The notes beneath the pieces were generated by a model. That model searched no databases and was not told the DNA's origin. It worked only from the letters and a program-made list of their open reading frames with translations. DNA of 33,756 nucleotides from Exilispira sp. Its GTDB lineage: Bacteria; Spirochaetota; JAAYUW01. The translations under genes and the position numbers were made by a program. Location of the stretch: the NCBI GenBank assembly GCA_012517545.1, contig JAAYUW010000136.1, forward strand, positions 1 through 33,756, read 5' to 3'. This document shows positions 7,361 to 15,656 of the stretch, one piece after another. Every line of letters begins with the position of its first letter. Position 1 is the first letter of the stretch.

Positions 7361-9166
7361 ATGGAAAATATAAGAAATTTTTGTATTATTGCGCATATTG
7401 ATCATGGCAAATCAACTCTTGCAGATAGATTAATTGAAGAGTGCGGCTTATTACCTAAAGAGGAGAAGGATAAACATAATCAACTTTTGGATACTTTAGA
7501 AATAGAGAGAGAAAGAGGAATAACGATCAAGTCTCAATCTGTTAGACTTGAATACAAATATAAAGATAAATCATACATTCTAAATCTTATAGATACTCCC
7601 GGACATGTTGATTTTTCATACGAAGTTTCAAGAGCATTAGCTGCTTGTGAAGGAGCTCTTCTGGTTGTTGACGCTACTCAAGGTGTAGAAGCTCAGACTT
7701 TGACAAATTTTCATCTTGCATTTGACTCAGACCTTGAAATTATTCCGGTTATCAATAAAATTGATCTTATAAATGCTGAAGTTGAAAAGGTAAGCAAAGA
7801 ACTTGAAGATGAACTGGGATTTATTCCAGAAGATATTGTAAGTGTATCTGCCAAAAAAGGAATAAATATTGATAAGCTTTTAGCGGCAATTATAAAGATA
7901 ATTCCTCCTCCAATGGGAGATGAATATAAACCATTAAGAGCTTTAGTTTTTGATGCCATTTATAATAATTATAAAGGTGTAGTAGTACATATAAGGCTTT
8001 TTGACGGTTCGATTAAGCCCGGAGATGAAATTATATTTTATAGTAAAGGCAAACCTTTTATAGTAGAAGAAGTGGGCTATCTCAAGCTAAAATATACTCC
8101 TACAGATAAGCTTGTAGCAGGTGAAGTTGGATACTTTACTGCTACAATAAAGAATATTGAAGATGCAAGGATAGGAGACACAGTAACTTATTCGGTAAAT
8201 CCATGCAGCGATCCGCTACCTGGCTATAAAGATGTGAAGCAATATGTTTTTTCATCTATATATCCTTTAGATTCTACTCAATTTGAAAATCTTGCAGATA
8301 GCCTGGAAAAATTAAAGCTTACAGACCCTGCATTGACTTATGAAAAAGACAGTTCTGCTGCTCTTGGATTTGGTTTTAGATGTGGATTTTTAGGCATGCT
8401 TCATCTTGAAGTTATAGAGGAAAGGCTGGAAAAGGAGTTTGGAATTGATATAATACTCACAGCGCCATCGGTTAAATACAGGATAAAGATTACCGGGCAA
8501 AAAGATATTATTGAAATAGATAAAGCAGCAGATTTTCCTGATCCTTCGATTATTGAAAATAGTTATGAACCTTATATTATTTCTGAGATCATAACTCCAG
8601 AAGAATTTGTTGGAAATTGCATAAAACTCTGTGAGGATTCAAGAGGGACACAGATTGGTCTTGAATATCTTGGTTCAAAACGTATTCTTCTCAAATATGA
8701 TATGCCAATGGCTGAAATTCTTTTTGATTTTTACAATAAGTTAAAATCTACTTCAAAAGGTTATGCTAGTTTGGATTATGATTTTAATGATTATAAACCG
8801 GCTAAATTGGCTAGACTGGATATTTTAGTTGCAAAAGAAAAAATTGATGCATTTTCCATGATCGTTTTTGAGCCAAATGCGCAGAAAATAGGTCGTGAAA
8901 TAGTAGAAAAGTTAAAAGATATTATACCAAGACAGCAGTTCGTTGTAGCCCTTCAGGCAGCCATAGGTGCAAAAGTTGTAGCTCGAGAAACGATATCACC
9001 ATATAGAAAAGATGTACTGGCAAAATGTTATGGTGGTGATATAACAAGAAAAAGAAAACTCCTTGAAAAACAAAAAGAAGGCAAAAAGAGAATGAAGCGC
9101 TTTGGTCATATTGATATTCCTCAAGATGCTTTTATTCGAGTACTTAAAGCTGATGATAATGACTGA
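7361..9166 (+). CDS. lepA: Elongation factor 4 (LepA), ribosomal back-translocase GTPase
   Basis: This 601-residue protein is full-length LepA. The P-loop AHIDHGKST (residues 12-20), the switch I region ERERGITIK, DTPGHVDF, and NKID mark the translation-factor GTPase domain. The LepA-specific C-terminal domain is present, with GGDITRKRKLLEKQKEGKKR. LepA binds stalled ribosomes and helps translation and ribosome assembly. The N-terminus MENIRNFCIIAHIDHGKST matches the family start, so ATG 7361 is right, although no convincing ribosome binding site precedes it. An AT-rich hairpin does (7316-7343). It follows the radical SAM gene by 86 bases, and a separate promoter for pgk lies downstream. Confidence 0.98.
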   Translation: MENIRNFCIIAHIDHGKSTLADRLIEECGLLPKEEKDKHNQLLDTLEIERERGITIKSQSVRLEYKYKDKSYILNLIDTPGHVDFSYEVSRALAACEGALLVVDATQGVEAQTLTNFHLAFDSDLEIIPVINKIDLINAEVEKVSKELEDELGFIPEDIVSVSAKKGINIDKLLAAIIKIIPPPMGDEYKPLRALVFDAIYNNYKGVVVHIRLFDGSIKPGDEIIFYSKGKPFIVEEVGYLKLKYTPTDKLVAGEVGYFTATIKNIEDARIGDTVTYSVNPCSDPLPGYKDVKQYVFSSIYPLDSTQFENLADSLEKLKLTDPALTYEKDSSAALGFGFRCGFLGMLHLEVIEERLEKEFGIDIILTAPSVKYRIKITGQKDIIEIDKAADFPDPSIIENSYEPYIISEIITPEEFVGNCIKLCEDSRGTQIGLEYLGSKRILLKYDMPMAEILFDFYNKLKSTSKGYASLDYDFNDYKPAKLARLDILVAKEKIDAFSMIVFEPNAQKIGREIVEKLKDIIPRQQFVVALQAAIGAKVVARETISPYRKDVLAKCYGGDITRKRKLLEKQKEGKKRMKRFGHIDIPQDAFIRVLKADDND

Positions 9167-9201
9167 CCTATAAATTTAAAAAAAATAAAACTTTTATTTT
9201 C

Positions 9202-9230
9202 TTGATCGTCTGGTTTTTGTATATTATAAT
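9202..9230 (+). promoter_or_regulatory. Promoter of the pgk gene
   Basis: TTGATC (9202-9207), a 17-base spacer and a perfect TATAAT (9225-9230), about 70 bases before the pgk start. Confidence 0.7.
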
Positions 9231-9301
9231 TGTAGATGAATGCATGATTAAATAAAATAATATTAATAAAATAACGATTCTTCGTAAAATGTGGAGGATA
9301 T

Positions 9302-10513
9302 ATGTTGCTATCAAAAGAATTATTTATTGAAAATGTGCCTGATATTCAAGGTAAGAAAGTGCTTTTAAGGGTGGATTATAATGTTCCTACTGACGAGCAA
9401 GGACAGACTATTACAGATGATTCGAGAATAAGAATGAGCATCCAGACGATCTCATATCTTTTATCAAAAGACTGCAGGATTATTTTAATGTCTCACAAGG
9501 GAAGACCAAAAGGGAAGAGGACTGAAAAGGAAACCTTAAGGATCATCAAACCTGCATTAGAAAATATTTTGACCGAAAACCAGATTAAATACAATTCTGT
9601 GAAGTTCGTAGATGATTGTATTGGTCCAAAGGTTAAAAGTGAAATTGATTTACTTCAACCTAAAGATATTTTGATACTTGAAAATCTTAGATTTTACAAA
9701 GAAGAAGAAGATAATGATGATAATTTTGCAAAGAAACTTGCAGAGCTTGGTGATCTTTATGTTTCCGATGCTTTTGGCGCTGCGCATAGAGCTCATGCTT
9801 CAGTTGAGGCAATAGCAAAATATATACCTCACTATTATGGCTTCCTTATAAGAAATGAAGTAACTAACCTTAATAAGATCCTGTTAAATCCAGTTGAACC
9901 AGTTGTCGCAATAATTGGAGGAGCTAAAGTATCGTCTAAAATTGATGTTCTTAACCAGCTTATTAAAAAAGCCGATTATATACTTATTGGCGGTGCTATG
10001 TCGTATACTTTTTTGCGTGCTAATGGGCTTGAGGTTGGTAAATCGCTCATTGAACCTGAATATGTGCAGACAGCATACAGTATATTAAGTGAAGCTGCTA
10101 AAGCAAGGGTGGAATTTGTTCTTCCAGTTGATCATATTATGGCTTTTGATACTTCTTTATCGGCAAAAAGATTTAAATCTAAGGGACCAGATATAGATCC
10201 CGATAAAATTGGTGTTGATATTGGCCCAAAGACGATTACTCTTTTCAAAAGTTATATAAAAAAGGCTAAAACTATTTTCTGGAATGGACCACTGGGAGTT
10301 TTTGAGGTTCCTCAATTTGCAAAGGGAACATTTAAGATTGCTTCCATAATAGCTAAAACCAAAAGTTTTAAAGTTGTTGGTGGTGGTGATTCCGTCGCTG
10401 CTATAGCTGCAACCAAACTTGAATCAAAGTTTGACCATGTATCTTCTGGTGGTGGAGCATCACTTGAATATATCGAAGGAAAGAAATTGCCAGGTCTTGC
10501 AATTTTCGAGTAA
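9302..10513 (+). CDS. pgk: Phosphoglycerate kinase
   Basis: This 403-residue protein is full-length phosphoglycerate kinase, which transfers phosphate between 1,3-bisphosphoglycerate and ADP in glycolysis. The N-terminal substrate-binding motif LLRVDYNVP, SHKGRPKG, ENLRFYKEEE and SDAFGAAHRAHAS are seen in order. The ATP-binding IIGGAKVSSKI and the C-terminal GGGDSVAA and SSGGGASLEYIEGK follow. The usual SHLGRP is SHKGRP here. GGAGG at 9293-9297 lies four bases before ATG 9302. The order pgk-tpiA-secG is common in bacteria; no gapA is present in the window. Confidence 0.98.
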   Translation: MLLSKELFIENVPDIQGKKVLLRVDYNVPTDEQGQTITDDSRIRMSIQTISYLLSKDCRIILMSHKGRPKGKRTEKETLRIIKPALENILTENQIKYNSVKFVDDCIGPKVKSEIDLLQPKDILILENLRFYKEEEDNDDNFAKKLAELGDLYVSDAFGAAHRAHASVEAIAKYIPHYYGFLIRNEVTNLNKILLNPVEPVVAIIGGAKVSSKIDVLNQLIKKADYILIGGAMSYTFLRANGLEVGKSLIEPEYVQTAYSILSEAAKARVEFVLPVDHIMAFDTSLSAKRFKSKGPDIDPDKIGVDIGPKTITLFKSYIKKAKTIFWNGPLGVFEVPQFAKGTFKIASIIAKTKSFKVVGGGDSVAAIAATKLESKFDHVSSGGGASLEYIEGKKLPGLAIFE

Positions 10514-10554
10514 TATAAGTATTATTTTATTTTTACCAATAACTTCTGAAAGTG

Positions 10555-10620
10555 CTCTCCTGACTAACTATTTTGTGAGAGATTTAAAATAGTCTATTCG
10601 CAACCAAACTGCGAAGAGAG
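10555..10620 (+). ncRNA. Possible three-way-junction RNA between pgk and tpiA
   Basis: CTCTC (10555-10559) can pair with GAGAG (10616-10620) and encloses two hairpins. The first is ACTATTTT/AAAATAGT (10567-10574 with 10586-10593). The second is TTCGCA/TGCGAA (10597-10602 with 10610-10615) with loop ACCAAAC. No U-tract follows. It could be an mRNA processing or stability element, or an eroded repeat. This is a hand-folded model. Confidence 0.35.
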
Positions 10621-10655
10621 TAAAATATTATAATAAAATAAAGCAAGGGATTTTT

Positions 10656-11426
10656 ATGAAAGCGCTGATAGCCGGAAACTGGAAGATGAATCTTAACTTA
10701 AATGAAGCCATAGAACTTGTTGAAAAGTTAAAAAACTCATGCAGCAATGCAAGGGATGATATACTCATTTGTCCTTCATTTGTATATCTGCAAAAAGTCG
10801 GAGAATTGATTAAAGATTCAAATATACTTCTTGGTGCACAAAATATGTATTTTGAAAAAAAAGGTGCATTCACAGGAGAAGTTTCAGCTCAGATGCTTGT
10901 CGATATGGGGGTAAAGTATGTTATCTGTGGGCATTCTGAGAGGAGAAACATCTTTAACGAAAACGATGAAATAGTATATAAAAAGGTTTTTTCAGCTTTG
11001 CAAAATGATTTAATCCCTATTCTTTGCGTTGGAGAGAATCTTACTGAAAGGGAGAATAATGTTTATCTTGAAAAGGTTAGAAATCAAATAGAGTATATAT
11101 TTAAAAAGATTAACTTTGAAAATAATTCTGAAAGTGCTGGCAGGATAGTTATAGCCTATGAGCCAATATGGGCTATCGGTACTGGCAAAAATGCTCTACC
11201 AAAAGATGCCTTTTTAATGCATAAAACTATAAGAGCGACCCTTCAGGAGATAGTTGGTAGTGTTTTTGCTAATTCTATTAGAATAATCTATGGTGGCTCC
11301 GTAAATCCCGAAAACATTGATGATCTTATGAATGTTTCTCAAATAGATGGAGTTCTCGTCGGTGGAGCATCTTTGTCATTTGAATCATTCAATAGGATTA
11401 TTAATTATAAAGTAACTCAATGCTGA
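10656..11426 (+). CDS. tpiA: Triosephosphate isomerase
   Basis: This 256-residue protein is a full-length TIM barrel that interconverts dihydroxyacetone phosphate and glyceraldehyde 3-phosphate. The catalytic residues are all visible: K10 in GNWKMN, H93 in CGHSERR and E169 in AYEPIWAIGTG. The phosphate-binding YGGSVNPEN and GVLVGGASL motifs are near the C-terminus. AAGGG precedes the ATG at 10656. The 142-base gap from pgk contains a structured segment, so the two may be cotranscribed with processing between them. Confidence 0.98.
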   Translation: MKALIAGNWKMNLNLNEAIELVEKLKNSCSNARDDILICPSFVYLQKVGELIKDSNILLGAQNMYFEKKGAFTGEVSAQMLVDMGVKYVICGHSERRNIFNENDEIVYKKVFSALQNDLIPILCVGENLTERENNVYLEKVRNQIEYIFKKINFENNSESAGRIVIAYEPIWAIGTGKNALPKDAFLMHKTIRATLQEIVGSVFANSIRIIYGGSVNPENIDDLMNVSQIDGVLVGGASLSFESFNRIINYKVTQC

Positions 11427-11708
11427 TTTTGCTGTATTTACATGTTAGACTTTTAAATATAGTCTTCTTGACTTTCGACTTTTGATTGTTATACTTTTTT
11501 TGCACTTTTATGCCATTGATGATATTTTCATATCACTGCGATTTTTTTGATAATAATACAAAAAATATTTTTGTTCTAAATAGGCTCTTCGCTTGTTTGT
11601 TAGGTTAAGTCTTGCCAAAAAATTGTTTGTAAATGTAGAAAAAGAGAATAAGTAACCACGCTAAAAGGCGAAGATGGCATAATATCATTTCTTGCAGGAG
11701 GAACTTTC
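11427..11708 (+). repeat. Intergenic region with repeat fragments between tpiA and secG
   Basis: No gene is seen. The segment 11470-11494 (GACTTTCGACTTTTGATTG and following) closely matches 309-333. The segment 11588-11610 (TTCGCTTGTTTG...GGTTAAGT) matches 35-58 of repeat copy A, while the adjacent AAATAGGCTC (11578-11587) is the reverse complement of GAGCCTATTT at 19-28. These look like eroded pieces of the dispersed repeats. Confidence 0.5.
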
Positions 11709-12056
11709 ATGATTACTTTTTTAACAATTATATTTATTATTTTCTCTCTTCTATTGATCTTTGTTGTAGTATACCAGTATAGGATAAAAAACTCTTTAAA
11801 AGGAAGACAGAGTCCAGAAAAAGAAAAACTCTTAAACTGGTTGGTTACGGGTATTGGAGTTGTATTTTTTGTTGTTGTATTTTTATTGGCTTTTGCATAC
11901 AATAGACAGGCAATGCAGGATAAAAAAGTCATTGAAGATCTTTCCAAAACTTCGACTCAGCCTACCAACTCGGAGCAGGTAACACCAGAATCAACTCCTG
12001 TTGAAACTACTCAACCAGCTACTGAATCTACTGGAACTCAGAATACCAATCCATAA
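11709..12056 (+). CDS. secG: Probable SecG subunit of the Sec translocon
   Basis: This 115-residue protein has two hydrophobic segments (about residues 2-22 and 46-63) joined by a short charged loop, then a tail rich in Thr, Ser, Pro and Glu (about 78-115). That topology and its place after pgk-tpiA fit SecG, a small inner-membrane partner of SecYE. The glycine-rich loop usual in SecG is shortened and not recognisable here, so the call leans on topology and gene order. AGGAGG lies just upstream of ATG 11709. A different small membrane protein is possible. Confidence 0.6.
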   Translation: MITFLTIIFIIFSLLLIFVVVYQYRIKNSLKGRQSPEKEKLLNWLVTGIGVVFFVVVFLLAFAYNRQAMQDKKVIEDLSKTSTQPTNSEQVTPESTPVETTQPATESTGTQNTNP

Positions 12057-12127
12057 AACTTTTTTCTTTTTTAAACTTTTAACCTCTTGCTTTCGACTTT
12101 TTGCTACCTACTTTTGAAACAATAATG

Positions 12128-12155
12128 TTGAGTAATACTTATTTTGTTGTATAAT
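12128..12155 (+). promoter_or_regulatory. Promoter of the cheW-like gene
   Basis: TTGAGT (12128-12133), a 16-base spacer and a perfect TATAAT (12150-12155), about 90 bases before the start codon. Confidence 0.55.
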
Positions 12156-12244
12156 ATTATTAGTTTTTCAACTTGTTTTTATTTCCTGACTGTTGATTTT
12201 TATCTTTTTTAATATTTTACCGGTAAAAATGTTGGGAGGAGTTA

Positions 12245-13000
12245 ATGGCTGAAATTCATGTAAAGAGTATAAATGATATTGTTTCAAAAGTAGATGAAGA
12301 TATTGATAGCAAAAAGATCAAAAATACAGTAGTTCAGGTTATTCGTTTTCTTATTGATAAATACGAATTTGCTCTTGATGTTCTCGATGTTAAAGAAATA
12401 AAAGAGATTGAAAAGATAAGACATCTTCCAAATTCCCTTCCTTTTATTATTGGACTGCTCAATCTTCGGGGAGACATTATACCTATTTTTGATCTTACAA
12501 AAAAATTAGAGCTTGAAAATATATCGGTAGAGAAGTTAGCCAGTATTGGTGAAAAAAGTGGTAAATTAGAGGCTTTTGAAAATGAAAAGGTTGAATTCGT
12601 AGAATCGTCAAATAAAAGTAATATAAACGATAAGGTAGAAGAGTTTAATATTGAGAGTTTTTCCAATGAAAAAGATTCTCTTGATGTAAATTCTTATATT
12701 TCAACTTCAGATACTGATCAGCACATGAAAAAAGAATTAGATCAAGACGATAAAACCAATATAGAGCCACAAATCTTTGAGGATTTTTCAGATACTCGAA
12801 GTATTATTGTTTGCAAGGTTGAAAATGAACTTTTTGGGATTTTGGTTGACAGGATTATTAAAGTTCAGTATTTATCATCTGATGAATATGAAAAATCACC
12901 TCAATTATTCGATTTTATAGGTAACAATTTTGTTAAGGGTTTTGCAAAAATAGAAGGGAAGATTATAGTTGTCCTGGCTCTGAAGAATTTATTTTATTAA
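12245..13000 (+). CDS. cheW: CheW-like chemotaxis coupling protein with acidic insertion
   Basis: This 251-residue protein is a CheW fold split by an insertion. Residues 25-95 hold the first part, with VVQVIRFLIDKYEFAL and the hallmark LPNSLPFIIGLLNLRGDIIPIFDL. Residues from about 180 hold the second, with CKVENELFGILVDRIIKV and a final GKIIVVLALKNL strand. Between them lie roughly 85-95 charged, Ser-rich residues with no recognisable domain. CheW normally has about 160 residues and couples receptors to the kinase CheA at the membrane. GGGAGGAG precedes ATG 12245. No cheA or receptor gene is nearby, so it may serve chemotaxis or another CheA-type pathway. Confidence 0.85.
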   Translation: MAEIHVKSINDIVSKVDEDIDSKKIKNTVVQVIRFLIDKYEFALDVLDVKEIKEIEKIRHLPNSLPFIIGLLNLRGDIIPIFDLTKKLELENISVEKLASIGEKSGKLEAFENEKVEFVESSNKSNINDKVEEFNIESFSNEKDSLDVNSYISTSDTDQHMKKELDQDDKTNIEPQIFEDFSDTRSIIVCKVENELFGILVDRIIKVQYLSSDEYEKSPQLFDFIGNNFVKGFAKIEGKIIVVLALKNLFY

Positions 13001-13094
13001 TCCCCTGAAAAGTTAAAAATATCAAAGGTTATCCTTACAATATTCAAACATATTTAAACGAAATTAAATAAAACAATAGATAGAAGAGGTGAGA

Positions 13095-13610
13095 ATGAAA
13101 ATTATTCAATATAAAGATAAGAAACCAGTCATAAAAGAAGATGTTTACGGGTTTGATTCCACAGTAATAATAGGGGATGTTTATATTGCATCACATGTAT
13201 TTTTACTTCCAAATATTGTTATCAGGGGTGATTTAAATAAAATTTTAATCGATGAGTATACAAATATTCAGGATGGAACAGTTATACATACCGACTCCAA
13301 TTTTTCTACAACTATTGGCAAGCGAGTTACATGTGGACATAATGTGATATTGCATGGGTGTATAGTTGATGATGATGTGCTTCTTGGCATGGGTTGTATT
13401 GTACTTAACGGTGCACATATCCCTTCAAAAGTTATAATAGCTGCAGGTTCACTCATTGGACAAAATAAGACACTTGAATCCGGCTATTTATATGCCGGGA
13501 TACCAGCCAGGAAGGTACGAGCTCTGGTTGATCAGGATTATAAATATATTGAACAAGCAAATAGAATATATATCGACTTAAAGCAAAATTATCAAAATGG
13601 CTCTATTTAA
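13095..13610 (+). CDS. Gamma-class carbonic anhydrase-like hexapeptide protein
   Basis: This 171-residue protein is a left-handed beta-helix protein of the gamma-carbonic anhydrase/YrdA/PaaY family. Hexapeptide repeats run through most of it. The three zinc-ligand histidines are present at H65 (TVIHTD), H82 and H87 (CGHNVILHGC), with the family spacing. RGDLNKI near residue 45 and YAGIPARKVR near the C-terminus are also typical. Many members of this subgroup lack measurable carbonic anhydrase activity, so the activity is uncertain. A GTG at 13089 is in frame, but ATG 13095 lies five bases after GAGG (13086-13089) and is preferred. A TTTGCTGGATGAACC repeat in reverse begins at the base after its stop codon. 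Confidence 0.9.
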   Translation: MKIIQYKDKKPVIKEDVYGFDSTVIIGDVYIASHVFLLPNIVIRGDLNKILIDEYTNIQDGTVIHTDSNFSTTIGKRVTCGHNVILHGCIVDDDVLLGMGCIVLNGAHIPSKVIIAAGSLIGQNKTLESGYLYAGIPARKVRALVDQDYKYIEQANRIYIDLKQNYQNGSI

Positions 13611-13650
13611 GGTTCATCCAGCAAATTATCTTCTAACTCTTCGTTAGTTT
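13611..13650 (-). repeat. Core-motif repeat abutting the carbonic anhydrase-like stop codon
   Basis: GGTTCATCCAGCAAA (13611-13625) is the reverse complement of TTTGCTGGATGAACC. Reading the minus strand, about 38 bases (ACTAACGAAGAGTTAGAAG then ATAATTTGCTGGATGAACC) match 29126-29163 with only a few changes. Confidence 0.6.
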
Positions 13651-13683
13651 TTAAGACCTGGCTATACAAAGAAGAATTACCAG

Positions 13684-13897
13684 GAGCCTATTTTTTATAT
13701 TCGCTTCTTTTTTAGAAGTAAGTTATAAAAAGAAAAGTAAAAGATAAACAATCATATTTATTATTATTGTTATAAGGATTTATACATTTCTTTTCTTAAA
13801 ATAAGCATGCACTTGCTGGATGAACAAGTATTTATCTACTATACTATACTATATAAATATTGCCTTAATATTAAAAAGCACACATTAACCGCAAGTA
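13684..13897 (+). repeat. Dispersed intergenic repeat, copy B
   Basis: This is a near-complete second copy of the element at 19-237, in the same orientation, in a 342-base gene-free gap. It contains TTGCTGGATGAACAAGTA from 13813 and ATTAACCGCAAGTA at its end. The hairpin ACTTG/CAAGT around CTGGATGAA is perfect here but not in the other copies. It ends about 55 bases before a radical SAM gene. TATAAT at 13911-13916 lies just beyond its right edge but has no good -35 partner. Confidence 0.8.
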
Positions 13898-13952
13898 CCT
13901 TATTTACTCATATAATTTTGATAATTTTAAGGTTAAAAAGTTATTTAAGCTG

Positions 13953-15374
13953 ATGAAATCAAAGGAAAAATTATTATCAAACTTGAATATCGCTTTTATC
14001 AATCCACCAATTCTTGATTTTGCTATGTACAATTTATTTGCAGAGCCCCTCGGGATATTAAAATCGATCTATGCCTGTAAAAAATTTGGAGCCAATGTTA
14101 TATACATAGATTCGCTTGATAGAACATTTGATAAAACCTTTTTTGAAAAAGGTTCAATTTCTCCAACATTTAAAGATAATGGAAGTGGAAAATACTGGAA
14201 AAAACTTGTTGATAAACCCGAACAGCTTCAATTTGTCGATAGAGAATTCTATAGATTTGGATTGGATTTCGAAAAAGTGAGTAACCTCATTAAAATAAAA
14301 ATGTCAGAACCAGATTTTATAGTAATATCAATAGTTTTTACATATCATTATCTTGCAGCGAGAAGATTACTTGAAATTCTTAAAAATGATTTTCCTGGAA
14401 CAAAAGTAATTTTATCAGGTATTTATCCGACTATCTATTTTCAACACGCTAAAACTCTTGGATTTGATGAGGTATTTACTGGAAATGTGGTTTCATTTGT
14501 ATCGGAACTTTTAAAAAGATACTCTTTAACTGATATCGATACCCTCCATTGTAGTGATATTATATTAAAAGCCAATAAACAAGATGAGTATTATAATGAT
14601 GAATCAGATTCATTTTCAGATTTTTTGCCAGATTGGGATGCAGTAAAAGATCTTCCATATGGCATTATTCGATTAACAAAAGGTTGTCCATTTTCATGTC
14701 CTTATTGTGCTTCAAATATAATAAGTGGAAAGTTTGAAAAACTATCTATAGGTTATTCTCTTAGCCAGATGCGTTATTTTGCTAAAAGAAAAATATACAA
14801 TATAGCATTTTATGATGACGCTTTACTCATAGATAAAGAACATTTTATCACCTTCATGGAAAAAGCTCTTGAAATATCGACAAATTTCAGATTTTATTTA
14901 CCAAATGCAATACATATTGCAAGAGCAGATGAGGATATTTTTAAATACCTTAAATATTTTCGAATGATTAGATTTGGACTTGAATCTTTGAATATGGATG
15001 ACTTTAAATATGGAAATAAGTTTAATCAGGATGAATTAAATCATCTTATAAATAATATTGAAAGGTTTAATATTGATAAAAGATCTATTTCTTTCTATAT
15101 ATTATTTGGTTTACCCGGGCAAGACTTTACAGAAGTTGAAAGAACGGTAAAAGGTGCGTTGAAACTTGGTATAAGTCCAAGATTTGCTGAATTTTCGCCC
15201 ATTCCCGGGACAAAAATATTTGATCTTGCAAAAGAAGAAAGCTTAATGAGCAATTTAAGGTTAAATATAGAAGAACCTCTATATCAAAATCCCTGCATAT
15301 ATCCATATTATGCTACAGAGTTTACGATAGAACGTATGAAATACTTAAGAAGTCTTGTTTATGATAAAAAATAG
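13953..15374 (+). CDS. B12-binding-domain radical SAM protein
   Basis: This 473-residue protein has a cobalamin-binding-type N-terminal domain: INPPILDFAMYNLFAEPLGILK is the usual opening, and VILSGIYPT lies near residue 150. The radical SAM core has its cluster at C245, C249 and C252 (KGCPFSCPYC) and a C-terminal RFAEFSPIPGTKIF stretch. It belongs to the large BchE/P-methylase-like superfamily; the substrate cannot be assigned. It is not close in sequence to the B12-type protein at 5787-7274. No good ribosome binding site precedes ATG 13953, so the start is less sure than the family. It stands alone, after repeat copy B. Confidence 0.87.
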   Translation: MKSKEKLLSNLNIAFINPPILDFAMYNLFAEPLGILKSIYACKKFGANVIYIDSLDRTFDKTFFEKGSISPTFKDNGSGKYWKKLVDKPEQLQFVDREFYRFGLDFEKVSNLIKIKMSEPDFIVISIVFTYHYLAARRLLEILKNDFPGTKVILSGIYPTIYFQHAKTLGFDEVFTGNVVSFVSELLKRYSLTDIDTLHCSDIILKANKQDEYYNDESDSFSDFLPDWDAVKDLPYGIIRLTKGCPFSCPYCASNIISGKFEKLSIGYSLSQMRYFAKRKIYNIAFYDDALLIDKEHFITFMEKALEISTNFRFYLPNAIHIARADEDIFKYLKYFRMIRFGLESLNMDDFKYGNKFNQDELNHLINNIERFNIDKRSISFYILFGLPGQDFTEVERTVKGALKLGISPRFAEFSPIPGTKIFDLAKEESLMSNLRLNIEEPLYQNPCIYPYYATEFTIERMKYLRSLVYDKK

Positions 15375-15656
15375 GAACTTCCCTTTAATGGGTACTTTAT
15401 AATATTAAAAGAATAAAGTTATAGCATAATATACTCGTTTATACAGCAAGTACATACTTATTTACAGCAGTAAAAAGTCGAAAATCAGGGAAAATACTTT
15501 TATCAATACAGTCCAAAGTACAAAAGTCACAACTTTGGGAATAGAGTCCAAATTTGCTGGATGAACCTGAAAATAAATAATAGATCTTAGATTTTGGAAA
15601 AAAGATTGTTAAAAGTAAATTTACCCCCAGAACAGATTTTAAATCAATTTGAACAG
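15375..15656. repeat. Intergenic region with core-motif repeat between convergent genes
   Basis: No supported gene lies here. TTTGCTGGATGAACC occurs exactly at 15553-15567, preceded by ACTTTGGGAATAGAG. That context resembles CTTGAGAATAGCA before the motif copies at 27654 and 32706. A reverse-strand fragment near 15475-15490 resembles the GACTTTCGACTTTT motif. Confidence 0.5.

Noticed and set aside
13812-13835. Hairpin ACTTG/CAAGT around CTGGATGAA as a conserved RNA structure
   Set aside because: The stem is perfect only in copy B; copies A and C break it, so conservation of the base sequence and not the pairing is supported.
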